From the NCBI RefSeq assembly GCF_029407905.1, contig NW_026577901.1, forward strand, positions 1,178,001 through 1,242,000: 64,000 nt of DNA, read 5' to 3'. This DNA is from Bubalus kerabau. Its lineage: Eukaryota; Chordata; Mammalia; Artiodactyla; Bovidae. Shown here in pieces: positions 1 to 9,712 of the stretch; position 1 is the first letter of the stretch, and each line of letters opens with the position of its first letter. Below the pieces are notes generated by a model. It searched no databases and was not told where the DNA came from. It saw only the letters and a list, made by a program, of their open reading frames with translations. A program made the translations under genes and the position numbers.

Positions 1-15
1 TTTGATATCTATGCA

Positions 16-34
16 CTGCTGCTGCTGCTGCTGC
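16..34. repeat. (CTG)n microsatellite
   Basis: About six uninterrupted CTG triplets sit directly before the SINE. A GCT-rich run at this edge is common in bovine Bov-A type elements, so it probably belongs to the insertion. Confidence 0.9.
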
Positions 35-290
35 AGCTGCTAAGTGGTTCAGTTGAGGCCGACCCTGTGCCACGCCATAGATGGCAGCCCACCAGGCCCC
101 GCAGTCTCTGGGGTTCTCTAGGCAAGAACACTGGAGTGGGTTGCCATTTCCTCCTCCTATGCATGAAAGTGAAAAGTGAAAACGAAGTCACTCAGTGGTG
201 TCCGACTCTTAGCCACCCCATGGACTGCAGCCTACCAGGCTCCTCCATCCTTGGGATTTTCCAGGAGTGGGGTGCCATTGCCTTCTCCCA
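35..290 (+). mobile_element. Bov-A2 SINE (dimeric, BovB-derived)
   Basis: Two related half-units are visible. The first runs from the GTTCAG region to about 159 and contains GGCAGCCCACCAGG and GGCAAGAACACTGGAGTGG. A linker holds ATGCATGAAAGTGAAAAGTG. The second half runs from about 200 and contains TGTCCGACTCTTAGCCACC and GGGGTGCCATTGCCTTCTCC. This dimer is the ruminant Bov-A2 layout, whose halves derive from the 3' end of the BovB LINE. The second half lacks about ten bases around the expected CAAGAGTACTGG. Several CpG sites have decayed, so the copy is not young. It is the main evidence that the host is a ruminant. Confidence 0.88.
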
Positions 291-729
291 TATCTGTGCA
301 CAAGCCTGCCTAAATAATTGACTTCTAGCCAACTTTGGGATGCCCATGACCACCCACCCTTACCAGGCAACAGAGAAGAGAAAAACACTTACCACAGGAG
401 GTTCTGATAAGGAACAAGGAACTAACAAGCTCCCACCTACCAGGAATCTGCAGAGGTCAACAAGAGGTCAGCAAGAGATGAGAGACTGCAGTCCAGAGGT
501 CCTAGCTACTTCCATCTAGCAACAAACACCCAGCATAGTCAAAACGATTTCAATGTTAAAGAATAAATAAATAAATAAATAAAAGGACAGAAGTTCTTTG
601 AACACATGTCTGAATTTAGGGGTGAGGCATTACATATGTGTCCCAGGATAATCTTAAAGTGTCAGAAAGTAAAGAAATTAAAGACAACTATCAAGCTGTC
701 CAAACTGATAAAAATGAATGATTACACAG
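291..729. other. Non-coding stretch with no identified element
   Basis: AT-rich single-copy-looking DNA with no frame longer than a short chance ORF. The only clear structure is an A-rich tetranucleotide run near 562-584. That run could be the tail of an old unrecognised retroposon lying at about 330-560. Confidence 0.6.
562..584. repeat. (AATA)n simple repeat
   Basis: Five AATA-type units in a row ending in AAAA. This is either an ordinary microsatellite or a retroposon tail on the + strand. Confidence 0.9.
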
Positions 730-960
730 TTTTATCTGTATACATTAGCAGATAATAATCTGAAAAGGAATTTTAAAAAATTCCCTTTCAATAATATCAA
801 CATGAATAAAACACTTTGCCATGGATGTAACGAGGATGACAAGACTGGCACACTGGAAATTATACACCCTGGCTGAAAACTATCCTGAATACATGGACAG
901 ATATTCCATAACGATGGAAAGACTTAAGATGGCAATACCATGGAATGCATCTTCAATCTG
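730..960 (+). pseudogene. Decayed LINE-1 ORF2 fragment
   Basis: The order of words matches the reverse-transcriptase part of mammalian L1 ORF2: ATCTGAAAAGGAATT, then ATGAATAAAAC, then CTGAAAACTAT, then ATGGACAGATATTCCAT, then GGAAAGACTTAAGATGGCAATACC. Spacing is shortened by deletions and frames are broken. It is an old, dead fragment with no 5' or 3' L1 end visible. Identification is from word order, not an alignment. Confidence 0.65.
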
Positions 961-1859
961 AAATGAAGATTTGATATGATTTGATCGCTCAGAGCTTTTG
1001 TGTCATCAAGTGTTATTAAAGTATTAAAGAGATAGAGAAAGCTGCTGACTTAGACTCGAGGCGGGGTGGGGGGGGGTAGTAAGAGTACCCCCTGCTGGTC
1101 TTTAGCCAGATATTCTACAGGCACTAGCAGTCAGCTAAGGAAAGAAAGGAACTGTTTCAGGGAATGGCACCAGGCCCCTCCCCCACGACATGCATTGAGA
1201 TAATATTGGCAGCAGGTGAGTCATCCCGGGCCAAAACTTGATTGACATGAATCTTGAAGAAAGGCAGTATTGCAGGCAAATATATCATTTCCTTAACATA
1301 AATAAGGAGAACAAGCTAGAAGGAAAACATGCTGTTTTGTTCAAATCACTTCTGAGCCTTTTGGGGGAACCGACCTGAAGCCAGAGTCTAGCGGAAATAC
1401 ATAGGATATTTACATCGCTTAAGACAAACATTTTCTTAGGAAAAAATGCATTGCTTAGCTCAAGGTTTGTCTGCGAAATTCTTACACATCAGGAGATGGC
1501 TCCGAGCTGGGTTTCCACACACAAGAACATCCATGCAAAGGACAAGCCTGCACAGCCCATCTGCCCCCCTCCCGCACAGCCAGCAGCATTTCCAAGTGAC
1601 CTCCTAAGGCCTTCCCCAAAATACAGGGGCACCTCTGGGTTTCCTGTTTCCCTCACTTCGAACACTTTTCTTAAAAAAAAAAATCCTGCACACTTCTTGA
1701 TAGAATGCCACAGTGCAAGGAATACAGTCCTTCAATATTTAAACCTCCATTTGCAAAACACTTGGAGCTTGGTTTTGTTTTGTTTTGTTTTTTAATTACA
1801 CCACCACATAATTTAAAGCTTTTACACGTTCTAATTATTCAGTTCCAAAACACCAAACT
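961..1859. other. Non-coding stretch; no gene or named repeat recognised
   Basis: Contains a G-run near 1060-1075, an A-run near 1672-1682 and a (TTTTG)n tract. The region around 1200-1450 has a texture that could be old LTR material, but no TG...CA ends or duplicated flanks were found. A 114-codon + strand frame at 1451-1795 reads through low-complexity DNA and has no recognisable domain. Confidence 0.5.
1773..1793. repeat. (TTTTG)n simple repeat
   Basis: Three GTTTT units followed by a T-run. On the minus strand this is an A-rich stretch lying downstream of the minus-strand polyadenylation signal near 1860. Confidence 0.85.
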
Positions 1860-1865
1860 TTTATT
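1839..1865 (-). terminator. Candidate minus-strand polyadenylation site
   Basis: On the minus strand the sequence reads AATAAA (1865 down to 1860), followed within a few bases by a GT-rich stretch, GTTTGGTGTTTTGG. This is the classical layout of a cleavage and polyadenylation signal with a downstream element. There is no poly-A tract at the expected cleavage point in the genomic DNA, which argues against a processed pseudogene. What transcript, if any, ends here is unknown; the CpG-rich block at 2.2-2.76 kb lies upstream on the same strand. Confidence 0.45.
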
Positions 1866-2199
1866 GCACAGGGTCCTCATGAAAAGGCCCACGCAGCTGG
1901 ACAACCACAGATTCTGCCATGAAAGGGCAGCAAGGTGCCCTCCCCACTTCTTTGCTGCCTGGGCGGCCACCAGGGTTTGAAATCCATGCACCCTACTAAG
2001 TTTCTAGGGTGCAATCCATGGACCCTTCCCTTTCCCATCCCAGCAGGTGCTCAAGGGCCCGCTGGCTTACAAAGTGCCAGAAGAGGGCTGGGCCAGCCGG
2101 CCAGAGTTCAGTGTTCTGTCCCTTGGACTTCCAGCGGACACTAGGCTGCTTGGAAAAACCGCGCAGACTCTGAGATTTTTCAGCAGAGGGGTGGAGCGG
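1866..2199. other. Non-coding stretch between polyA signal and CpG-rich block
   Basis: Moderately GC-rich DNA with no repeat I recognise and no domain in the short frames on either strand. If the minus-strand polyA site is real, this would be the 3' part of that transcript. Confidence 0.4.
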
Positions 2200-2760
2200 T
2201 AAAGGCCTTGACCCCAAAGGCAAGGCCTTTCTGCGACCGCCAGGTTGGGGAGCTCCGAGAATGTGTCAACAGACGGCGGAATACTTGGTTCCCTGCTCCA
2301 CGCAGTCCCAGTTCCCTTACCTGTGGTCTGCAGCCCTCCGCTGCACCCACGGGATGGCGATCCTTGGGGACCCAGGAGCGGACGAAATGGGCGTTCCCAG
2401 CCGCAGTTGCAACCCCCGAGAGCGCAACTGGGGAGGGGTTCCCCATCCCCCCCGTGAGCCGACCCCGCCCCGCTCCGCCAGGGTTAGCCCCGCCCCTGCC
2501 GCGCTCCCTGCGCGTTCCCAGCCGCAGTGGCGACCCCGGGAGCACAACTGGGACCGACCCCCACCCAAAGCCATCTGAATCTCGACCCCCGCAGCCCGGG
2601 TTTACCTGTCCCGGGTGCGCTCCCGGCGAGTTTTCAGCCTCAGTGTCCACCTCTGAGAGCACAACTGGGAAGCCCGCCCCCACCCCCGCCAGAAGCCGAC
2701 CCCCGCCCCACACCGCCCGCGTTCGCCCCGCCCCTGCACGGTCCAGGTACCTTCCCAGCT
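2200..2760. promoter_or_regulatory. CpG-island-like GC-rich block with Sp1-type GC boxes
   Basis: CpG and C runs are far denser than in the preceding 2 kb. Perfect CCCCGCCCC boxes occur at 2463-2471, 2488-2496, 2701-2709 and 2726-2734. No TATA-like word is placed to suggest a start or direction. Both strands stay open for long stretches (185 codons + at 2208-2765, 177 codons - at 2180-2713), but the translations are proline/arginine-rich repeats of the DNA word, which is expected in GC-rich tandem DNA. A promoter role is inference from composition only. Confidence 0.5.
2391..2758. repeat. ~119-bp GC-rich tandem repeat, four phases
   Basis: A word of the form GCGTTCCCAGCCGCAGT...GAGCACAACTGGG recurs. 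The CCCAG/TTCAG core ends at 2400, 2521, 2637 and 2758, giving spacings of 121, 116 and 121 bp. Three copies keep the GAGAGC(G/A)CAACTGGG half. The fourth instead runs straight into sequence matching the 3' part of the neighbouring A repeat unit. Confidence 0.7.
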
Positions 2761-3036
2761 TCTAGCGTTCACGCCCGGGTAGGAGCAGGATGTAGGAGTA
2801 TGGGAGATGTGTCTGGAGCCTGACAGCCTCAGCTCCGCTCTGGCCTGCCCTTTGGACCTAGGAGCCAGGCCAACTTGCAGAGGGCTTAGGGCCCCATTGT
2901 ATGCAAACTACCAAGGCCTACCGCAAGGAGAGCTCTGTCCGAGGGAAGGGAAGTGCCCCAGGCTGCGTTCCCAAGCTGTTGCTTGGCAATGCAGACTCAG
3001 CGGTAAACGGAGGGAATCAGGCTCTCTGTAGCCGCA
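2748..3036 (+). repeat. A-type unit, 3' part only (left edge of A/B array)
   Basis: CTTCCCAGCTTCTAGCGTT here matches CATTCCTAGCTTCTAGCGTT near 13875 in the most complete A unit. The distance to the unit end is also similar (289 against about 300 bp). Divergence is high, as expected for an array edge. Confidence 0.65.
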
Positions 3037-3735
3037 GCTTCACACACAGGTGTGTCTCCGTAGGAATCAAGAAAGATCCTGACAGGGTGAGGTTCATTAG
3101 AGCTATACTAAAGAGCAAAGGCTTGTCCATGTGGTCTTGCCTTCCCCTGTGCCTTTGGGTCTCCAGGCTCGGCCCCAGCTCCGTGGAAACAACCCCTGAG
3201 AAAATATCTTCAAGATCCACTTTTCCCAGTGTCTGGGAACCGGGGTTCGTAGGAGGAGAGAAAAGCACGCCTCCATCGGGAACAAAAAGGCAGCCCACCT
3301 GCCTGTGTTTTGAAGCCTCTATTTGGAAGGAATGGGTTAGCTTCTCCTAAAGGAGACCTCCAGATCTGCTCAGAAGTTGTTAATTCCAGAGGCAGGGTAC
3401 TGGTTCCTGACTGCCCTTTGCTAGCCTTGCAAAGATATTCCTAGATTCTAGAGTTATTTTCCATGAAGAAGCAGGCTTCGGGAATGTGTCAGACGGGACT
3501 GGCTCCTTATTGACCTCAGCTCAGCTATTGCCTTTCCATTCAAACTAGGGCAAGGCCCTACTTTATGAAGGGTAAGGGTCTTCTTCTTTGCAAACTGCCA
3601 AGGGCTACAGCAATGAGACCTCTGTCAAGGTGAGGGAAGCCTAAGAGGATGGATTCTCAAGCAGGTGCTTTGCCACAAAGCATCAGCACCCCACGGAGAG
3701 AATCAAGCTCCCTGTGCACCAATGTTGGGAGTGTA
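3037..3735 (+). repeat. A unit 1
   Basis: 699 bp. Has the A marker GTGCCTTTGGGTCTCCAGG and the extra middle segment at about 3290-3455. Its closest partner is A unit 2: both share AAATATCTTCAAGA and the variant CTGTGTTTTGAAGCC. Confidence 0.8.
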
Positions 3736-4266
3736 GCTTCACACACAGAGTTGTCTCTATAGGAGCCAAGAATGTTCCTGAGAGATTAGGTTCACTAAAC
3801 CTCTCCTACAGAGCATAGACCTGTCAATGTGGTTTTGCCTTCCCCTGTGAGTTGGGTCCTCGAGGTCCGCCACACCTCCGGGGAAACTGTCCCTGAGAAA
3901 AGATCTCCAGGAACCGCTTCGCCGAGGCTGGGAAATGCTGTTCACAGGAAGTAAGGCAAGCGAATCTCCTGCAGAGTAAAAGAGGCCTTACAGTCCCTGG
4001 AGGAGCAGGCTGCCAGAGTGTGTGAAACCTGACTGTTGCCTTACTGGCCTCAGCTCCGCCATTGCCTGTTCATCCGAGCTAGCACCCAGGCCTACTTGGA
4101 AAAGCATTTGGGTGCAGATTTCTACAAAGTGCCAAGGGCTACAGCAGTGAGAATTCTCTCAGTGGTAAGGGAGAGCATTTTATGGATTCTCAAGCTGTTT
4201 TCTGAATGACAGCGTCAAAATGAACAGAGAGAATCAGGCCCTCTGTGCCCCTATGTTAGGTACGCA
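3736..4266 (+). repeat. B unit 1
   Basis: 531 bp. Has the B marker GTGAGTTGGGTCCTCGAGG and the shared variants GAGATTAGGTTCACTAAACC and CCACACCTCCGGGGAAACTG. B unit 2 carries the same variants, so these two are recent copies. Confidence 0.8.
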
Positions 4267-4961
4267 GCTTCACACACAGAGGTGTCTCTATAGGAGCCAA
4301 GAATGCTCCTGAGAGATGAGGTTCACAAGAGGTCTGCTACAGAGCATAGACTTGTCCATGTGGTCTTGCCTTCCCCTGTGCCTTTGGGCCCCGGGCTCGG
4401 CCCCAGCTCCGTGGAAACAAGCCCTGAGAAAATATCTTCAAGACCCGCTTTTCCCAGAGGCTGGGAACTGGAGTTCATAGGAGGAGAGAAAAGCAAGCCT
4501 CCTTCGGGCACGAAATGCAGCCAACCTGCCTGTGTTTTGAAGCCTCTATTTGGAAGGAATGGGTTAGCTTCTCCTAAAGGAGACCTCCAGATCTGCTCAG
4601 AAGTCGGTAATTCCAGAGGCAGGGTGCTGGTTCCTGACTGCCCTTTGCCAGCCTTGCAAAGACATTCCAAGATTCTAGAGTTATATTCCATGAAGGAGCA
4701 GGCTTCGGGAATGAGTCAGAGGGGACTGGCTCCTTATTGGCCTCAGCTCAGCTATTGCCTTTCCATTCAAACTAGGACAAGGGCCTAGTTTATGAAGTGT
4801 AAGGGTCTTCTTCTTTGAAACTGCCAAGGGCTACAGCAATGAGACTTCTGTCAAGGCGAGGGAAGCCTAAGAGGACGGATTCTCAAGCAGGTGCTTTGCT
4901 ACAAAGCATCAGCACCCCACGGAGAGAACCAAGATCCCTGTTCCCCAATGTTGGGAGTGTA
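4267..4961 (+). repeat. A unit 2, with B-like 5' end
   Basis: 695 bp. The first ~110 bp read like a B unit (GGAGCCAAGAATGCTCCTGAGAG and ACAGAGCATAGAC). From about 4380 it switches to the A type with GCCCCGGGCTCGGCCCC and the A middle segment. It looks like a recombinant unit. Confidence 0.75.
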
Positions 4962-5492
4962 GCTTCACACACAGAGTTGTCTCTATAGGAGCCAAGAATG
5001 TTCCTGAGAGATTAGGTTCACTAAACCTCTCCTACAGAGCATAGACCTGTCCATGTGGTTTTTCCTTCCCCTGTGAGTTGGGTCCTCGAGGTCCACCACA
5101 CCTCCGGGGAAACTGTCCCTGAGAAAAGATCTCCAGGAACGGCTTCGCTGAGGCTGGGAAACGCTGTTCACAGGAAGTAAGGCAAGCGAATCTCCTGCAG
5201 AGAAAAAGAGGCCTTACTGTCCCTGGAGGAGCAGGCTGCCAGAGTGTGTGAAACCTGACTGTTGCCTTGCTGGCCTCAGTTCCACCATTGCCTGTTCCTC
5301 CGAACTAGGACCCAGGCCTATTTGGAGAAGCGTTTGGCTGCGGATTTCTACAAAGTGACAAGGGCTACAGCAGTGAGAATTCTCTCAGCGGTCAGGGAGA
5401 GCATTTTATGGATTCTCAAGCTGTTTTCTGAACGACAGGGTCAAAATGAACTGAGAGAATCAGGCTCTCTGTGCCCCTATGTTAGGTATGCA
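4962..5492 (+). repeat. B unit 2
   Basis: 531 bp, near-identical to B unit 1. It is followed by another B rather than an A. Confidence 0.8.
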
Positions 5493-6024
5493 GCTTCACA
5501 CACAGAAGTGTCTCTATAGGAGCCAAGAATGTTCCTGAGAGATGAGGTTCACTAGAAGTCTGCTACAGAGCATAGACCTGTCCATATGGTTTTGCCTTGC
5601 CCTGTGAGTTGGGTCCCTGAGGTCCGCCCCAGCTCAGGGGAAGGAGCCCCTGAGAAAAGATCTCCAGGGACCGCTATTCCCCCAGGCTGGCAAACGCAGT
5701 TCACAGGAGGTAACGCAAGCGAGCCTCCTGCAAGGCACAACAGGCCTTAGTGTCCCTGGACGATCAGGCTGCAAGAGTGTGTGAGACCTGACTGGTGCCT
5801 TACTGGCCTCAGCTCCGCCATTGCATGTTCCTCTGAACTAGGACCCAGGCCTACTAGGAGAAGGGTTTGGGTATGGATTTCTAAATACTGCCAAGGGGTA
5901 TAGCAATGAGAACTGTGTCACGGGTAAGGAAGAGCATTGTATGGATTTTCAAGCTGTTGTTTGAACGACAGCTTCAAAGATGCACAGAGAGGATCATACT
6001 CTGTGTCTCCATGTTCGGTACACA
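5493..6024 (+). repeat. B unit 3 (second B in a row)
   Basis: 532 bp. Belongs to a B subtype with GGGGAAGGAGCCCCTGAG, GGACGATCAGGCTGC and GTCACGGGTAAGGAAGAGC. B unit 6 shares these variants. Confidence 0.8.
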
Positions 6025-6720
6025 GCTTCACAGACAGGGGTGTCTCCATAGGAAACAAGAACGTTCCTGACAGAGTGAGGTTCACTAGAGCTCTCCTAGA
6101 GAGCAAAGACTTGCCCATGTGGTTTTTCTTCCCCTGTGCGTTTGGGGCTCCAGGCTCGGCCCCAGCTCCGTGGAAACAACCTCTGAGAAAAGATCTTCAA
6201 GATCCGCTTTTCCCAGAGGCTGGGATGTGGGGTTCATAGGAGGCGGGAAAAGCAGGCCTCCTTCAGAGAGCAAGAGGCAGCCAAGCGGCCTGCGTTTGGA
6301 AGCCTCTACTTGGAAGAATGGGTTAGCTTCCCCTAAGGGAGACCTCCAGATCTGTTCAGAAGTCGGTAATTCCAGAGGCAGTGTGCAGGGTCCTGACTGC
6401 CCTTTGCCAGCCTTGCAAAGACATTCCTAGATTCTACAGTTATCTTCCTGAAGAAGCAGGCTTTGGGAATATGTCAGACTTGACTGGCGCCTTATTGGCC
6501 TCAGCTCAGCTATTGCCTTTCCATTCAAAGTAGGACAAGGCCCTACTTTATGAAGGGTAAGGGTCTTCTTCTTTCCAAACTGCCGAGGGCTACAGCAATG
6601 AGACCTCCGTAAATGCGAGGGAAGCATAAGCGGATGGATTATCAGGAAGGTTCTTTGCCACCAAGCATCAGCACCCCACGGAGAGAATCAGGCTCCCTTT
6701 GCCCCTATGTGGGGTGTGTA
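6025..6720 (+). repeat. A unit 3
   Basis: 696 bp. The stretch from about 6120 to 6390 is almost base-for-base the same as 9808-10078 in A unit 6 (shared GTGCGTTTGGGGCTCCAGG and GGCAGCCAAGCGGCCTGCG). Confidence 0.8.
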
Positions 6721-7251
6721 GATTCACACACAGTGGTGTCTCTACAGGAGCCAAGAATGTTCCTGAGAGATGAGGCTCACAAGAGCTCTCCTACAGAGTG
6801 CTCACCTGTACATGTGGTTTCGCCTTCCCCTGTGAGTTGGGTGCCCGAGGTCCACCCCAGCTCTGAGAAAACAGCCTCTGAGAAAAGATCTCCAGGAACC
6901 GCTTTTCGCCCAGGCTGGGAAAAGCTGTTCACAGGAAGTAAGGCAAGTGAGCCTCCTGCAGAGAAAAAGAAGCCTTACTGTCCCTGGAGGAGCAGGCTGC
7001 CAGAGTGTGTGAAAACTGACTGGTGCCATACTGGTCTTAGCTCCGCCATTGCTTGTTCCTCCGAACTGGGACTCAGGCCTACTTGGAGAAGGGTTTAGGT
7101 GCAGATTTCTACAAACTGCCAAGGGCTACTGCAATGAGAACTCTCTCAGAGGTAAGGGCGAGAATTGTATGGATTCTCAAGCTGTTTTCTGAACGACAGC
7201 ATTAAACCTGCACAGAGAGAATCAGGCTATTTGCCGCCATGTTGGGTACGC
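6721..7251 (+). repeat. B unit 4
   Basis: 531 bp. The start word is GATTCACACACAG instead of GCTTCACACACAG. The rest follows the B consensus with the middle deletion. Confidence 0.8.
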
Positions 7252-7951
7252 GGTTTCACACACAGAGGTGTCCGCATAGGAGCCAAGAACGTTCGTCAAA
7301 GACTGAGGTTCACTAGAGCTCTCTTAGAGAGCAAAGACTTGTTCATGTGGTTTTGCCTTCCCCTGTATGTGTGGGTCTCTGGGCACAACCCCAGCTCCGT
7401 GGAAACAACCCCTGAGCAAAGATCTCCAAGATCTGCTTTTCCCCCATGCTGGAAACCAGGGATCATAGGAGGCAGGAAAAGCAAGCCTCCTTCAGGCAAG
7501 AAGAGGCAGCCAACTAGCCTGTGTTTGGAAGCCTCTATTTGCAAGGAATGGGTTAGCTTCTCCAGAAGGAGACCTCCAGATCTGCTCAGAAGATAGATAT
7601 TCCAGAGGCAGGGTCGAGGTTCCTGACTGCCCTTTGCCAGCCTTGCAAAGACATTCCTAGATTCTAGCAATATTTTCCATGAAGGAGCAGGCATCGGGAA
7701 TATGTCAGAGTTGATGGGTGCCTTACTGGCCTCAGCTCAGCTATTGCCTTTCCTTTCAAACTAGGATCAGGGCCTACTTGGTGAAGGGTAAGGGTCTACT
7801 TCTTTCCCAACTGCCAAGAGACACAGCAATGAGACCTCTGTCAAGGCGAGGGAAGCGTAAGCAGATGGATGCTCAAACAGGTGCTTTGCCACAAAGCATC
7901 AGCACCCCACGGAGAGAATCAGGCTCCCTGTGCCCCTATGTTCGGTGTGTA
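7252..7951 (+). repeat. A unit 4
   Basis: 700 bp. Divergent A with GTATGTGTGGGTCTCTGGGC at the A marker and CATTCCTAGATTCTAGC near 7652. Confidence 0.8.
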
Positions 7952-8484
7952 GCTTTACACACAGAGGTGTCTCTGTACGAGCCAAGAATGTTCCTAAGAG
8001 ATGAGACACACTGACGTCTCCTACAGAGCATAGACCTGTCCATGTGGTTTTTCCTTCCCCTGTGAGATGGGTCCCCGAGGTCCACCCCAGCTCTGGGGAT
8101 AGAGCCCCTGAGAAAAGATCTCCAGGAACCGCTTTTTGCCCAGGCTGGGAAACGCAGTTCACAGGAGGCAAGGCAAGCGAGCCTCCTGCAGGGAAAAATA
8201 GGCCTTACTGTCCCTGGAGGAGCAGGCTGCCAGAGTGTGTGACACCTGACTGGTGCCTTACTGACCTCAGCTCCGCCATTGCATGGCCATCCAAACCAGG
8301 ACCCAGGCCTACTTGGAGAATGGTTTGGGTGCGGATTTGTAAAAACTGCCAAAGGCTACAGCAATGAGAAGTCTCTCAGATGTAAGGGAGAGCATTGTAT
8401 GGATTCTCAAGCTGTTGTTTGAACGACAGCTTCAAAGCTGCAAAGAGAGAATCAGGCCCTGTGTGCCCCCTTGTTGGGTACACA
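7952..8484 (+). repeat. B unit 5
   Basis: 533 bp. The start word has a T-for-C change (GCTTTACACACAG). It has the B marker GTGAGATGGGTCCCCGAGG. Confidence 0.8.
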
Positions 8485-9181
8485 GCTTCACACACAGGGG
8501 TGTCTCCATAGGAGTCAAGAACGTTCCTGACACAGTAAGTTTCACTTAGAGGTCTCCTGGAGAGCAAAGACTTGTCCATGTGGTTTTCCTTCCTCTGTGC
8601 GATTGGGTCTCTGGTCTCGGCCCCAGCTCCATGGAAACAACCCCTGAGAAAATATCTTCAAGATCCGCTTTTCCCAGAGGCTGGGACCAGGGCTTCATAG
8701 GATGCGAGAAAAGCAGGCCTCCTTCGGGCGCGAAAAGGCAGCCAACTGGCCTGTTTGGAAGCCTCTATTTGGAAAGAATGGGTTAGCTTCTCCTAAAGGA
8801 GACCTCCAGATCTGCTCAGAAGTCGGTAATTCCAGAGGCAGGGTGCTGGTTCCTGACTGCCCTTTGCCAGCCTTGCAAAGACATTCCCAGATTCTAGAGT
8901 TATTTTCCATGAAGGTGAAGGCTACGGGAGTATGTCAGACTTGGCAGGCACCTTATTGGCCTCAGCTCAGCTATTACCTTTCCATTCAAACTAGGACAAA
9001 GGCCTACTTTATGAAGGGTAAGGGTCTTCTTCTTTCCAAACTGCCAAGGGCTACAGCAATGGGACCTCTGTCAAGGCGAGGGAAGCCTAAGTGGATGGAT
9101 CATCAAGCAGGTGCTTTGCCACAAAGCATCAGCACCCTACGGGGAGAATCAGGCTCCATTTGCCCCTATGTTGGGTGTGTA
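8485..9181 (+). repeat. A unit 5
   Basis: 697 bp. Shares AAATATCTTCAAGATCCGC and CTTCGGGCGCGAAAAGGCAG with the A unit 1/2 subtype. Confidence 0.8.
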
Positions 9182-9712
9182 GCTTCACATACAGAGGTGT
9201 CTCTATAGGAGGCCAGAATGTTCCTGAGAGATGAGGTTCACTAGAGCTCTCCTACAGAGCATAGACCTGTCCATATGCTTTTGCCTTCCCCTGTGAGTTG
9301 GGTCCTCGAGGTCCTCCCCAGCTCCGGGGAAGGAGCCCCTGAGAAAAGATCTCCAGGGACCTCTTTTCCCCCAGGCTGGGAAATGCAGCTCACAGGAGGG
9401 AAGTCAAGTGAGCCTCCTGCAGGGAAAAAGAGGGCTTACTGTCCCTGGACGATCAGGCTGCAGAGTGTGTGAGACCTGACAGGTGCCTTACTGGCCTCAG
9501 CTCCGCCATTGCATGTTCCTCCGAACTAGGACCCAGGACTACTTGGAGAAGGGTTTGGGTGCGGATTTCTAAAAACTGCCAAGGGCTACAGCAATGAGAA
9601 CTCTGTCACGGGTAAGGAAGAGCATTGTATGGATTTTCAAGGTGTTTTTTGAACGACATCTTTAAAGCTACACAGAGAGAATCAGGCTCTCTGGCCCCCA
9701 TGTTGGGTACGC
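9182..9712 (+). repeat. B unit 6
   Basis: 531 bp. Same subtype as B unit 3 and placed 3689 bp from it, forming the left half of a duplicated B-A pair. Confidence 0.8.

Noticed and set aside
67..321. 84-codon + strand frame
   Set aside because: It lies within the Bov-A2 SINE, which is non-coding.
1500..1870. Processed pseudogene on the minus strand
   Set aside because: There is an AATAAA but no genomic poly-A tract at the expected cleavage point, no flanking duplication and no recognisable coding part.
1986..2016. Short inverted repeat TGCACCCT / AGGGTGCA
   Set aside because: Eight-base arms in unremarkable DNA, with no neighbouring feature that would use a hairpin; chance is likely.
2180..2765. 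Overlapping 185-codon (+) and 177-codon (-) frames
   Set aside because: Translations are proline/arginine/glycine-rich images of the ~119-bp DNA repeat. Both strands being open points to composition, not coding.
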